From the NCBI RefSeq assembly GCF_003364295.1, contig NZ_NXLO01000001.1, forward strand, positions 1-64,000: a DNA stretch of 64,000 nucleotides. The letters are read 5' to 3'. Source of the stretch: Helicobacter sp. MIT 99-5507. GTDB taxonomy: Bacteria; Campylobacterota; Campylobacteria; Campylobacterales; Helicobacteraceae. Shown here piece after piece: positions 29,523 through 38,769 of the stretch. A model generated the notes under the pieces. It was given only the letters and a program-made list of their open reading frames with translations. It did not search any database and had not been told where the DNA came from. Within the stretch, counting starts at the first letter, position 1; every line of letters starts with the position of its first letter. Position numbers and translations under genes: made by a program.

Positions 29523-30110
29523 CTATCCTTTTATATTTTGTAAAAAAGATTCTAAAATATCTCTACTTGGAATACTTAATATTTTTTCTCGCTCGATATG
29601 CCACATCATTCCAAAAATAGGAAATTTTTTATGTTTAAAAGATTCTATTGTATCATCATCTGCTTTTGCTGTGATTTCCAAAGTATTTCCTAATTTTGTA
29701 ATACAATAATTATGAAACGAATTGACTTTGTATGTTTGATTTTTAAATTTTATTGTATGTTGTTTATTTACATGGTTTGGCATTTTTTGTAATGTAGATT
29801 TAAAATAATACGCCAGAATCTGAGCACCTCTACATACACCAAGTATCGGGATATTAGATTTTATGCAATATTTAATGATATTTTTTTCATATTTATCTCT
29901 TAATATGCTTAGATTATTTGGATTTAGATGTGATAAGTCATTTCCACCACTAAATATAACACCATTGATATTATATTTTTCTATAGGTTTTGTATAACTA
30001 AGCGGTATAAAATCAGTATCACTTAATAATTCTCCCCACTCTAGGCTCAAAGCTTCCCTAATTTCATAATAAGTGCTATTTTGTTCTAATCTTTGAGTGA
30101 TACCTATCAT
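29523..30110 (-). CDS. Class I amidotransferase-fold hydrolase, Cj1417-like (gamma-glutamyl-CDP-amidate hydrolase)
   Basis: 195 aa, glutamine-amidotransferase class I fold. Nucleophile elbow GVCRGAQ around residue 95; catalytic His and Glu in MMWHIERE near residue 178; NGVIFSGGNDLSHL is the oxyanion strand region. In the MeOPN pathway this enzyme removes glutamate from the CDP-glutamyl adduct, leaving cytidine diphosphoramidate. A generic gamma-glutamyl-GABA hydrolase is the alternative, but the neighbours on both sides argue for the MeOPN role. ATG overlaps the kinase stop by four bases. Confidence 0.85.
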   Translation of the reverse strand: MIGITQRLEQNSTYYEIREALSLEWGELLSDTDFIPLSYTKPIEKYNINGVIFSGGNDLSHLNPNNLSILRDKYEKNIIKYCIKSNIPILGVCRGAQILAYYFKSTLQKMPNHVNKQHTIKFKNQTYKVNSFHNYCITKLGNTLEITAKADDDTIESFKHKKFPIFGMMWHIEREKILSIPSRDILESFLQNIKG

Positions 30111-32428
30111 AATATAAATACTTGATTATTAAGTGAATCTATTGTTAGTTTATTTGCATTTTTGTATGTTTTAAATCTATCTTCACCTACACCAATTACT
30201 GCTGGCAGCGATAATTCAGAACATCGTATCGCCATATGTGAATTTGCTCCACCATAGCATGTTATTAGACCTGCAATATTTTTGGTAAATAGATAATCAT
30301 ATCCTGGGTCTGCAGAATCTATCAAAACAATTTTATTTTCTAACTCTACATCACTTTCTAATGCAATTTTTGCTGTAATGATTTTTTGTGTAATAAAATT
30401 TGGTTGTGATTGCAGACTACTAAAATACAATATATCATTGCTATTTATTATCAATGGAGGCAGCTTTATTGCTTGTGTGACTTTATATTCTTCTTTATGT
30501 CTTTGTATTTCATTTCTAAATTTTTTGCTAGGAGGATCTTTGTATATTGTTGATTGCAAAGATAATATATTATTAATATCAAGGTGTGATAAATCCTCTT
30601 TGCTGATATTTAGCTCTTTCCCAAAAAGAGCGATAAAATCAAGTGTGCTTGATAGTAATTTTGTAAATTTAAATTTTGCTAACTCTCTTCCTTCTATTAC
30701 GATTCTAAAAAAATCAAATAATTCTTTTGCACTTATTTGGATTCCATTTTGCATAAGGATTGTGTCTAATTCACTTTCTTTTTGCTTACTTAGCCTAAAA
30801 ATATTATCTTGTTTTATAGTAGTATTATTTGTTGTGTTTGAGAAATAAATATCAAATGCCTCTTTATAACAAGGAGAAAGAATATTATAGCTTCCAGCAC
30901 GTAAATGTCCATATTTGTCTAAAAATTCTTCTTTTTTGATACTATTATTTTGCATTTTCATCATATCAATTGATAATTCTTTATTAATTGTTTTTAGAGA
31001 TAATAAAAATTGATTTTTTTCTAATACACTAAAAAACCCAATATCAACTAATGAATTTATCATTTGCATTGCTACAAATGCAGCCCTTGCGATTCCTGCA
31101 AATGGAAGTGTCCCAAATCTCTTGCAATCTTCAATAAGCCAATATATTTTATCTATAATATTTAGATTAGATTGCATTATAGAATCAAATCTACTCTCAA
31201 GCAATGCTATTTTGTTTAGATCTTTTAAATATAGACCACTTTTGGAATCTAAAATATTATTTGTAAGCGTTAATAAGCTAAATTCGATTCGCTTTAGCTC
31301 ATTTTGATTAAAGCCATGTTTTTTTAATATCTGCAATTTATTTGGTAGATTAAAATCATAACATGAAAAAACTATATCAAATTCAATTTTATCATGTAAG
31401 TGTGGCTTGGATTCTAATGCTTTTAGATAATAATTCACTAGCTTATTTGCTATTGTTTCATCTAGTTTTTTTGGTATAAACGAATTAAATGATAATCTTA
31501 CATCAATGTAGGGCACGCCCAAAAATGAATACATCAATGGGTGAGATCTTAGATTTCTATATCCATAATTATCCCTTTGATACGCCCAAATATTATCAGT
31601 CACTAATTCTTTATATAAAGATAAAGCAAGTCTTTTTGGTTTTAGTCCTATTATCTCTGCTGGATTCCAATCTGGCATAACACCAAAAATCGTTTTATCA
31701 CCTAATATATGCGGATGTCGTAATGATAGATTATCTATTTGTGTTTGCAATCGCTTTAAGATTCCACTATTTATTGCATTAAAATAGTTATTTTTATTTT
31801 TCATTACAAGTGGGCGGACTTGTAAAATATATAAATCACCATTTTTTGTAAATGCAAATTCTACATCTAGGGCATTATTATCAAAAATAGATTCTAATTC
31901 TAATAGTGTTTTAATAATTTTATTTATTTTCTTATTTTTTGATTTATGTTCTCTAAAAACTATGATATTTGTTAGATTTGAAGTTTGACCACTTGTTACA
32001 CTATCGCTACTACCGCTTTCATCATAGCTTATACAAAAATATGGTGCATAATTATCTTTATCTACACTAAATGCAACGCCGCATATATCGATAGATTCTA
32101 ACATCGGCTGCACTAAAATGTAATTATCTTTACAACCCCACCCCATGGAGGATTTTACTTTTCTTAGTGCATCTTTTAGTGCTTTTGTATCATTTGTATT
32201 GATATTTGGTATGCTCAAAAATGCCCCAGCATTAGAGGTAGAATCTGTATCTTCATTGCTTGCAGAGCTTCTTAATATTACCTTATTGCCTAATTTTTGT
32301 ATATTACTAATTATATTTTTATTATCAATATCATCTACCATTACCAAAGGGAGAATCTTTGCATTTTTAATAATTGTAGATAGATTTTTTAGATTCTCTC
32401 CTTTGTTTATAAATGATAATTTTTTCAA
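30107..32428 (-). CDS. PEP-synthase/PPDK-like kinase, Cj1418-like (L-glutamine kinase)
   Basis: 773 aa, close to the size I recall for the C. jejuni enzyme. The N-terminal ATP-grasp domain of the PPDK family shows KVILRSSASNEDTDSTSNAGAFLSI and VEFAFTKNGDLYILQVRPLV (residues 50-215). A long unfamiliar middle follows, and the C-terminus is the phosphohistidine domain TCYGGANSHMAIRCSELSLPAVIGVG with the swivelling His. Cj1418 phosphorylates the amide of glutamine, forming the P-N bond and committing to phosphoramidate. Start is TTG 32428 after AAAGGGGA. Not ordinary PEP synthase, whose C-terminal TIM-barrel domain is missing. Confidence 0.88.
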   Translation of the reverse strand: MKKLSFINKGENLKNLSTIIKNAKILPLVMVDDIDNKNIISNIQKLGNKVILRSSASNEDTDSTSNAGAFLSIPNINTNDTKALKDALRKVKSSMGWGCKDNYILVQPMLESIDICGVAFSVDKDNYAPYFCISYDESGSSDSVTSGQTSNLTNIIVFREHKSKNKKINKIIKTLLELESIFDNNALDVEFAFTKNGDLYILQVRPLVMKNKNNYFNAINSGILKRLQTQIDNLSLRHPHILGDKTIFGVMPDWNPAEIIGLKPKRLALSLYKELVTDNIWAYQRDNYGYRNLRSHPLMYSFLGVPYIDVRLSFNSFIPKKLDETIANKLVNYYLKALESKPHLHDKIEFDIVFSCYDFNLPNKLQILKKHGFNQNELKRIEFSLLTLTNNILDSKSGLYLKDLNKIALLESRFDSIMQSNLNIIDKIYWLIEDCKRFGTLPFAGIARAAFVAMQMINSLVDIGFFSVLEKNQFLLSLKTINKELSIDMMKMQNNSIKKEEFLDKYGHLRAGSYNILSPCYKEAFDIYFSNTTNNTTIKQDNIFRLSKQKESELDTILMQNGIQISAKELFDFFRIVIEGRELAKFKFTKLLSSTLDFIALFGKELNISKEDLSHLDINNILSLQSTIYKDPPSKKFRNEIQRHKEEYKVTQAIKLPPLIINSNDILYFSSLQSQPNFITQKIITAKIALESDVELENKIVLIDSADPGYDYLFTKNIAGLITCYGGANSHMAIRCSELSLPAVIGVGEDRFKTYKNANKLTIDSLNNQVFIL

Positions 32429-32438
32429 AAAATCCCCT

Positions 32439-33218
32439 TTAATTTACTTTTTTTGCACTCCAGCATCTAGTAGTGTATTTTATATTAAAGCTACTTGGAA
32501 GCCTATGTTTCATCTGGTATGCAATTTTTTCAAATAATTCATTTCCACTTTTTTGCTCTAAATCCCAATATGGGTTTTTCACGCTTTTCCATGCATTGAT
32601 ATAGTTTTCAACACTTTGATGAAAATAAAAATCTTGCTCTATATATATTATATTATCAAATAGATCTTTTCTGCTTTCAATTATTGGACGTTGGTCTTCT
32701 CTACGGACACCTCTAGTGTAGTTTGGCACTAAATCCATTATAATTTCTTCTGCGATTTCTTGAATAGGATCATTTAAATCTCTATGATTCCACATGCAAG
32801 AAAAATATCCATCATCTTTTAGGATTCTATGTGTTTCTTGCAATGCCAAATCTCTATCCATAACATTAAAACTACTTCCAAAAGTAACCCAATCAAAAGC
32901 TTTATTTTCTAATGTGCTTTCAATACCAATTGCTCTTACCCATTTTATATTTTGATTCTTTGTTCGTTCAATTCCAATTTCTCTCATCGCATCATTTGGC
33001 TCTACCGATGTAACTTCACAGCCCCGCTCTAATAGCATTATGCTTAAATTACCAGTTCCAGCACCAATATCTGCTACTTTTATTTTAGAATTCCCCCCCC
33101 CCATTTTGCTAACAAGATATGCAAGCATATCAATACAACTAGGTGCATAATTTGGTCTATATTCATAAAATTTAGCGTGTTTTGTGTAATCCCAATTTTG
33201 TTCTACTATTTTTTTCAT
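32439..33218 (-). CDS. SAM-dependent methyltransferase, phase-variable (Cj1419/Cj1420-like)
   Basis: 259 aa class I methyltransferase. Motif I is VADIGAGTGNLSIML, followed by SVEPNDAMR and the post-II strand FDWVTFGSSF. Its paralogue is the next gene upstream. A G10 tract encodes MGGG just before motif I and is in frame as sequenced, so the gene is ON; slippage would truncate it before the SAM site. In C. jejuni the equivalent methyltransferases are associated with O-methylation of the phosphoramidate. Acceptor here is inferred. Confidence 0.85.
   Translation of the reverse strand: MKKIVEQNWDYTKHAKFYEYRPNYAPSCIDMLAYLVSKMGGGNSKIKVADIGAGTGNLSIMLLERGCEVTSVEPNDAMREIGIERTKNQNIKWVRAIGIESTLENKAFDWVTFGSSFNVMDRDLALQETHRILKDDGYFSCMWNHRDLNDPIQEIAEEIIMDLVPNYTRGVRREDQRPIIESRKDLFDNIIYIEQDFYFHQSVENYINAWKSVKNPYWDLEQKSGNELFEKIAYQMKHRLPSSFNIKYTTRCWSAKKVN
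33093..33102 (-). repeat. C10 (coding-strand G10) tract in the methyltransferase gene
   Basis: Ten C on the plus strand. Reads in frame as M-G-G-G-N ahead of the SAM-binding motif. Confidence 0.88.
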
Positions 33219-33238
33219 ATTTTTATTTCCTTTCTTTT

Positions 33239-34012
33239 TTAATTATTAACCTTTTTGGCACTCCAAGCTCGAATCTTATATGGTATCTCAATAATATCTA
33301 GATTCTGTATTTTATCTTTTATCATAGCCATTATTTTATTCCATCTTTCTTCCCCTGCTTGTGCTTGTATATCATTTACTGATTGCCATGCCCCTAAATA
33401 TCTTTCTTTACTCATCATCTCAATATAATCACATTCCATAAAGAAACAATCTATAAAATCATTTGTTGATACTAGAATCTCCTCCCATTTTTTTGTATTT
33501 TGTGAGCCAGAACTAACTCTATTTAATTCTGGAATAATATTTTTTATCTCCTCTTCTATTTGATAAAATATAGAATCTTTTATTATATTTCTAGGATTCC
33601 ATATCGCTGTGAAATATCCTCCATTTTTTAAGATTCTTCTAAATTCTGGCAATGATTTTGTATGGTCAGTCCAATGAAATGATGATGCCATTATCACCCA
33701 ATCAAATTCATTTGCTTTCATTGTTGTATTTTCACCATCACCTTTAAACCATTTTATATTTGTATTTTTTGTATATTCTATGCCTTCATTTCTCATCGCA
33801 TCATTTGGTTCTACTGCACTGACATTAAAACCAAAATTTGATAGCATTTTTGTAAGCTTTCCTGTTCCTGCGCCAACTTCGCATATTTTGAAATCTTTTA
33901 TATCTTTGTTAAATGTATTTACACATAAAAATAACTTTTCTAATAACATGGCACTATATGCAGGTCTATTGATATAATATTTTGCTACTTGTGTGAAATC
34001 ACCTTGTTTCAT
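33239..34012 (-). CDS. SAM-dependent methyltransferase (second paralogue, no G tract)
   Basis: 257 aa. Motif I is ICEVGAGTGKLTKML, then SAVEPNDAMRNEG, FDWVIMASSFHWTDH and a C-terminus ending RAWSAKKVNN, nearly the same ending as the neighbouring paralogue (RCWSAKKVN). The two share the whole domain order and so arose by duplication. This copy lacks a homopolymer, giving one constant and one switchable methyltransferase. Probably methylates phosphoramidate or a sugar of the decorated glycan. RBS GGAG precedes the ATG. Confidence 0.85.
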   Translation of the reverse strand: MKQGDFTQVAKYYINRPAYSAMLLEKLFLCVNTFNKDIKDFKICEVGAGTGKLTKMLSNFGFNVSAVEPNDAMRNEGIEYTKNTNIKWFKGDGENTTMKANEFDWVIMASSFHWTDHTKSLPEFRRILKNGGYFTAIWNPRNIIKDSIFYQIEEEIKNIIPELNRVSSGSQNTKKWEEILVSTNDFIDCFFMECDYIEMMSKERYLGAWQSVNDIQAQAGEERWNKIMAMIKDKIQNLDIIEIPYKIRAWSAKKVNN

Positions 34013-34019
34013 GTTTTCT

Positions 34020-35192
34020 TTATTCTCCTTTGAAATGATTTAAAAATCTTTTTGTATATGTAAAGCTATCAAATATCATCGGGGCTTCTTTTTTGATATA
34101 AAAAAGTTCATCATCAATATCTTTTGCTAATTGTTTTGAGAATGCAAGCAAATCATTTTTATCATCCAATAAAAAATCAATAATTTCATCTTCATTAAAC
34201 ATAAGATTATTGTGTTTTTCTATCATCAAGAGAGCATAATCTATATATTTATAAGCTTCTATGAGAGCTTTAGAAACTAATTCTTCTTTTGTATCTTTTG
34301 TGAATGATACTAAACAAAGAGGATAATCTTGGTAATTATCAATAATTATGTCATCTTTTAAAATATAATAATCTTTATTTATACAATCTTGTTTTTTTGC
34401 TACATTGCCATTCATATCTATTTCTTTTAAACTTTTATTAGTTAGTCTTGATACAGTTGATATTGCAAATTCCCCCCCCCCATCTATGCTAAAAATATGA
34501 GGAAAACATCTAGGAAAAATAGAGCCTTTTATTACACTCTCACTGCTGCAAATTTCTTTTGTGTTATTGTAAGGGAGTTTAAATCGCTTTATAAAATTAT
34601 TTAGTGTAGTTGGCATTTCACTTTCTCCTATATCTTTCATTGTTAGATATGTAATATCTAGTTTTAAATGATCTATTAGTTTTCTTTGTGAGCTAAAATA
34701 AAACATTAAATGTGAAATACCTTTTATAATTTCAATTAATTTATCTTGTGCATCTTTTTTATTATTTATCTTTGAAATACTATGAAACATAGTGACATTT
34801 ATATTGCTTTTTATGACAGAAATAGGATCTCGAACTATTTGATATACAGGGACTTTTTTGGTGCATGTTTGTAGAATCTTGTGGCTTTGATTATTTAGTG
34901 GGGCTTTATCTAAAACCATACCGCTAAAATTTCTATAAAATATAAATGGTCTTACTATTTCATAACTCCATATTTCTTCTGGTCTTGCTCCTATCTTTTT
35001 TAGATAATGAAACATCGCAGTCATTCCTAGTCCATGTCCGCCAAGGAGAATATAGTCATAATTTTGTGGATGAGGCAATAGATTGCAAGAGCTAATAACT
35101 TGCTTTGCAAACGGCAATCTATCAAAAAAAGCGTGGATTCTACCGCCTTTTAGCAATTTGAAAGCTGATTTTATTTTTCTTATTATTATCAA
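34020..35192 (-). CDS. Phosphoramidate transferase-like protein E (sulfotransferase-like, G10 tract)
   Basis: 390 aa from TTG 35192, which overlaps the upstream stop as TTGA and has GGAG upstream; the longer frame to 35228 would overlap 40 bp. Core motifs shared by the five paralogues: GGHGLG (residues 51-56, a P-loop-like 5'-phosphate site) and VRDPIS (120-125, like the sulfotransferase 3'-phosphate site). A G10 tract encodes GGG in SIDGGGEF and is in frame. C. jejuni Cj1421/Cj1422 MeOPN transferases are the expected relatives. Soluble cytoplasmic enzyme; acceptor sugar unknown. Confidence 0.8.
   Translation of the reverse strand: MIIIRKIKSAFKLLKGGRIHAFFDRLPFAKQVISSCNLLPHPQNYDYILLGGHGLGMTAMFHYLKKIGARPEEIWSYEIVRPFIFYRNFSGMVLDKAPLNNQSHKILQTCTKKVPVYQIVRDPISVIKSNINVTMFHSISKINNKKDAQDKLIEIIKGISHLMFYFSSQRKLIDHLKLDITYLTMKDIGESEMPTTLNNFIKRFKLPYNNTKEICSSESVIKGSIFPRCFPHIFSIDGGGEFAISTVSRLTNKSLKEIDMNGNVAKKQDCINKDYYILKDDIIIDNYQDYPLCLVSFTKDTKEELVSKALIEAYKYIDYALLMIEKHNNLMFNEDEIIDFLLDDKNDLLAFSKQLAKDIDDELFYIKKEAPMIFDSFTYTKRFLNHFKGE
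34472..34481 (-). repeat. C10 (coding-strand G10) tract in transferase E
   Basis: Ten C on the plus strand; encodes the GGG of IDGGGEF. Same protein position as the tract in transferase B. Confidence 0.88.
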
Positions 35193-36367
35193 GATTCTAT
35201 CTCCAAAAATTTCTTGTATTCTAACCAATTTTGAAATATATGTGAAGATTTTTCTTTTATTATGCTTGTTTCATGCTCTAGGAATGACTTGATTTTTTTA
35301 TATACATTTGGGTTATGTTTGAAGTATCTAAATAATATTTCTATATCTATTTTATATTTATTGTAGATATTTTCAATTTTTATAACTTCATAAAGATATT
35401 GTTCTACTTTTTTGTTTATCTCATTTAACAAATTATCATTAATTTGTATTTTTTCTTTGCTTGAGATATTTAACTTCCTATTTTTGAATTTTTTTGATAT
35501 ATAATTTTTGGTTATATAGAATCTAGAATCAAGTTTATTATATATATTTTTTTGTATATCAAATACACTAAAATCATCATCAAATGGCGATACCATAAAC
35601 TCTATACCATCAATATAAAATAAATGCGGGAATGATCTTGTAAATATATCATTAACATTGATATAAACTGCATTATCATCTGATGCCTTAATATTAATGT
35701 GTTTTGCTATATCATGCATTGTTGATTTTGCAATTTCTCCTTTTAGCATAGCTGTATCTATGAATTTTATATCCGTGATTTTATCTTTTATCATATTTAC
35801 ATTGCTAGTAAAGCCAATTACTGAAAACATGAATCTATCATCATTTATGATATTAATACAATCTTTTAAATCATTAATTTTATTTTTTGTTATATTTGTA
35901 TAGATTGTATGATTTATCGCAGATACTATTGCTAATATAGGATCTCTTACTAGGCAAATAGCTGGAGCTTGTTTTTTAAAATGTCTATTTAAATACTCTT
36001 GTATATCTTTATTATAACCATCTAGTGTAACTCCCCAAGCTCCATATCCATATCCTCTAAATAGCTCCCAATATATTCTTAGTGCTCTTTTATTATCAAG
36101 ATATTCTTTATGCAGGGCTATAAGTGTTAGTGGTAAGATATTGTTATGTTTCTTGATGTATGGGGGGGTAGTGCATTTAGATATATAATACAATAAAGAA
36201 TGATAGCCAACTCCATGCGTCCCAACTAGAAAGAAGCTATAACTCTGTGGTATTGGTAATATATCATCTAGTGATGCTGGAATTATTCTTAATAATATAG
36301 ATCTTATTATTAATTTGTATTCATTATTTTTTATACGATTGATTAGTGTATTTATTTTATTCATCAT
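35189..36367 (-). CDS. Phosphoramidate transferase-like protein D (no long tract)
   Basis: 392 aa. Motifs GTHGVG (49-54) and VRDPIL (140-145), then FIDTAMLKG and a C-terminal helix ending in the family pattern NWLEYKKFL. It is the most diverged of the five paralogues and the only one without a G8-G10 tract; it has just a C7 run coding TTPP near residue 67. It overlaps both neighbours (11 bp with C, 4 bp with E), so translation is coupled. May be the constitutively expressed member. Function inferred from the family. Confidence 0.78.
   Translation of the reverse strand: MMNKINTLINRIKNNEYKLIIRSILLRIIPASLDDILPIPQSYSFFLVGTHGVGYHSLLYYISKCTTPPYIKKHNNILPLTLIALHKEYLDNKRALRIYWELFRGYGYGAWGVTLDGYNKDIQEYLNRHFKKQAPAICLVRDPILAIVSAINHTIYTNITKNKINDLKDCINIINDDRFMFSVIGFTSNVNMIKDKITDIKFIDTAMLKGEIAKSTMHDIAKHINIKASDDNAVYINVNDIFTRSFPHLFYIDGIEFMVSPFDDDFSVFDIQKNIYNKLDSRFYITKNYISKKFKNRKLNISSKEKIQINDNLLNEINKKVEQYLYEVIKIENIYNKYKIDIEILFRYFKHNPNVYKKIKSFLEHETSIIKEKSSHIFQNWLEYKKFLEIES
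36162..36168 (+). repeat. G7 run (coding-strand C7) in transferase D
   Basis: Seven G on the plus strand, encoding the two prolines of CTTPPY. Opposite strand bias to the other tracts, and shorter, so switching should be rare. Confidence 0.6.
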
Positions 36368-37487
36368 TCACCTTTAAGAATTTTGTATAGTAAGTCCAAG
36401 ATTCTACAATATTTGGTGCATATTTTTTTACATTAGATATTTCATAATCTAGTAATTTTCTAAATTTTTTATATAGTATTTGATCGTTTTTAAAATATTC
36501 CAATACATCATTTTCATCAATCTTTGATTGGTCATAGATTTTAAATTTATCACTTAAATCTTTTAGATACTTAATTGCATATGAATTAATAGAATCTTTT
36601 ATTTCTTTGTTTATATGTTTTATTTTTATATTTTTTCCAATTAGACATATTGCAATTTTACGTTTTAAATTTATATCATCAATGATATTAATGATTTGGA
36701 ATCTCTTATGCAATGTATTTTCAAATGGAAGTATTTTTATATTAAAGATTTTGCCATTTATATCTATATCAAAATCTTTTTCTATATTTAATGCCAAAGA
36801 ATCTGCTATTTTTCTAGTGAAAAATTCTTTATCTATATCTATTTTATTAATGCCAATTTTGCTGCAGCATTTTTTAATCGTATTATAAGCATTTTGTTTT
36901 GATAGATCATTCATATCAATATATATTAGCTCTTTTGTGATATGTTTAAATTGATTTGGAGATGTTGTAAAGATGAAGTGATGAGGCATATCATCATAAG
37001 CTTTTAGATATGATAATAATGTATTTTTTATTAATACCTCATTCCCCCCCCCCATACCATTTACAATATTATCTGCTAACATCATATTTATTCCACCTCT
37101 AATGATACTAATAGGATCCCTAACCAAGCAAAATACAGGAACTTTTTTGTTTAGTTTTGAAATAAAATATAATCCACCATTGCAGTGATTTATATCTCTA
37201 TCACATACAATCCCATAAATCTTTCTATAGCTAAAAAAGCAAGTCCTATCAATTGCAGCAATATCAAATTTTCTCATTGGATATGCATTTACGATATTCA
37301 TAAAATGCCAAAATGCATTTCTTCCAGTTCCATGTGATGCTAGCATTATGTATCTATATCTTTGTGGTTTTAGTGTATTGCTCCAAAGTGATATTTTTTT
37401 CCCTAAGAATCCTGCAATAATCTTATCCCACCAACCATACTCAATGCATATTCTAATAGTATTTATTTTCTTTTTTATGATATTCAT
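36357..37487 (-). CDS. Phosphoramidate transferase-like protein C (G10 tract)
   Basis: 376 aa. Motifs ASHGTG (50-55) and VRDPIS (122-127), LIYIDMNDLSKQNAYNT, and the C-terminal YAPNIVESWTYYTKFL. A G10 tract encodes GGG at residues 146-148 (NGMGGGNE), in frame as sequenced. It is closest to protein B: 53-bp blocks at 36880-36932 and 37989-38041 differ at two bases. The ATG overlaps the upstream stop (TAATG). Role as in C. jejuni MeOPN transferases is inferred from motifs and locus. Confidence 0.8.
   Translation of the reverse strand: MNIIKKKINTIRICIEYGWWDKIIAGFLGKKISLWSNTLKPQRYRYIMLASHGTGRNAFWHFMNIVNAYPMRKFDIAAIDRTCFFSYRKIYGIVCDRDINHCNGGLYFISKLNKKVPVFCLVRDPISIIRGGINMMLADNIVNGMGGGNEVLIKNTLLSYLKAYDDMPHHFIFTTSPNQFKHITKELIYIDMNDLSKQNAYNTIKKCCSKIGINKIDIDKEFFTRKIADSLALNIEKDFDIDINGKIFNIKILPFENTLHKRFQIINIIDDINLKRKIAICLIGKNIKIKHINKEIKDSINSYAIKYLKDLSDKFKIYDQSKIDENDVLEYFKNDQILYKKFRKLLDYEISNVKKYAPNIVESWTYYTKFLKVNDE
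37044..37053 (-). repeat. C10 (coding-strand G10) tract in transferase C
   Basis: Ten C on the plus strand, about 20 codons after the VRDPIS motif. Same region of the protein as the tract in transferase A. Confidence 0.88.
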
Positions 37488-38719
37488 TACATTGCCTTAA
37501 ATTTTTTATAATAAATCCAAGATTCTACAATATTTGGCGCATAATCTTTTACTATAGATATTTCATCTCTAAATACTGCTTTATATTGTTTTTTTAGCTC
37601 TTGATTATTGTTTAGATAATCTATTATTTGCTCTTCATTGATTAGGTTGTTTTTCATATCTTTTATTATTTGAAGTATTGTGTTGTAATATGAATTTAGA
37701 TGAAATGTTATTAAATCTATTAAATTTTTATCATAATTTTTCACATCATTATTGCTATATACTTGCAATCCATACAAAAGCTTTTCTTTGAAAAATATAT
37801 CACTTACATTAATCATATTTTTTTCTTTTAAAAATACTTGTTGTGTGGTTGAAAATATGAGATTCCCCCCCCCATCAATATTAATTGTAAGTGGGATTAA
37901 TGTATTTACATCACCATATAATTTATGGGTAAAAAAATCTTTATTTGTTGGGTTTTTGAAGTTTAGCTTTTTAGATAATTTTTGCATTGTATTATAAGCA
38001 TTTTGGTTTGATAGATCATTCATATCAATAAATATTAGCTCACTAATTTTATTTTTTAAGATTCTATACAATGATGAAAACAGCACGATTTCTTTTATTT
38101 TATTGTCATTTTTATAGCTTGTGGTGGATATCAAATAAGCCAATAAATCTAAGCTAGGCTTTTTAGATTCTACTATTTCTCCATTTTTAAAATCTCTATA
38201 GCAGATTCTGTGATTTATAGAATCTAGAGCATTTTTGGTTATTTTATAAGCATTATTTTTTCTTATTATTTTTGTGTGCAATTCTAATGTGCTATTTTTA
38301 CTTATTGTTCTTAAATTTATATGGGATTTTAAAATACTAATAGGATCTCTTACTAAGATGATGGCTGGAATCTTTTGAGTGATTTTTTCTATTATTTTAT
38401 TTTCGCCCTCTACATTGAGTTCAGCAAAAGTTATACCACATATTTGCTTTTTTGGTTTGAATAATAAATGCGTCAAATACATATAACATCGTTTATAATA
38501 GCCTTCAAATGCATAATACCAATTTACCCTAACATTGCAATATTGTAAAAATAATAAAAACGCATTTCTTCCTAATCCATGCGAACCAATGATAATAAAG
38601 TCAGCTTTTTTTGGAAACTTGATATGGAAAATATCCATCACTTTTATAATAACTTTATAAAAATACTTATCAATGCATTTTTTAAATGGCTTTAAAATAA
38701 ATTTTAAGATTCCTCTCAT
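37487..38719 (-). CDS. Phosphoramidate transferase-like protein B (G9 tract)
   Basis: 410 aa, longest of the five. Motifs GSHGLG (45-50) and VRDPIS (123-128), LIFIDMNDLSNQNAYNT, and YAPNIVESWIYYKKF near the end. A G9 tract encodes IDGGGN and is in frame. AAAGGGGAT precedes ATG 38719. There is a 50-bp gap to protein A, the only sizable gap in the island's transferase run. Sulfotransferase-like fold is inferred from the two phosphate-binding signatures; the acceptor is unknown. Confidence 0.8.
   Translation of the reverse strand: MRGILKFILKPFKKCIDKYFYKVIIKVMDIFHIKFPKKADFIIIGSHGLGRNAFLLFLQYCNVRVNWYYAFEGYYKRCYMYLTHLLFKPKKQICGITFAELNVEGENKIIEKITQKIPAIILVRDPISILKSHINLRTISKNSTLELHTKIIRKNNAYKITKNALDSINHRICYRDFKNGEIVESKKPSLDLLAYLISTTSYKNDNKIKEIVLFSSLYRILKNKISELIFIDMNDLSNQNAYNTMQKLSKKLNFKNPTNKDFFTHKLYGDVNTLIPLTINIDGGGNLIFSTTQQVFLKEKNMINVSDIFFKEKLLYGLQVYSNNDVKNYDKNLIDLITFHLNSYYNTILQIIKDMKNNLINEEQIIDYLNNNQELKKQYKAVFRDEISIVKDYAPNIVESWIYYKKFKAM
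37865..37873 (-). repeat. C9 (coding-strand G9) tract in transferase B
   Basis: Nine C on the plus strand, encoding the GGG of IDGGGN. Confidence 0.88.
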
Positions 38720-38769
38720 ATATCCCCTTTTTTTGAGTAAAAGGTAAATTCTACACTTTTTTAAACAAA

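Noticed and set aside
30378-30848. Plus-strand hydrophobic ORF opposite the glutamine kinase
   Set aside because: Antisense shadow with Phe/Ser/Leu-rich composition and no RBS or family match.
30107-32428. Calling the 773-aa protein phosphoenolpyruvate synthase
   Set aside because: It has the ATP-grasp and phosphohistidine domains but not the C-terminal PEP/pyruvate TIM-barrel domain; context supports a glutamine kinase.
35193-35228. Longer N-terminus for transferase E (TTG 35228)
   Set aside because: It would overlap the upstream gene by 40 bp; the TTG at 35192 has an RBS and the four-base overlap typical of this operon.
36162-36168. Treating the G7 run in transferase D as an active phase switch
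   Set aside because: It is short and has C, not G, on the coding strand, unlike the other tracts; listed only as a repeat.
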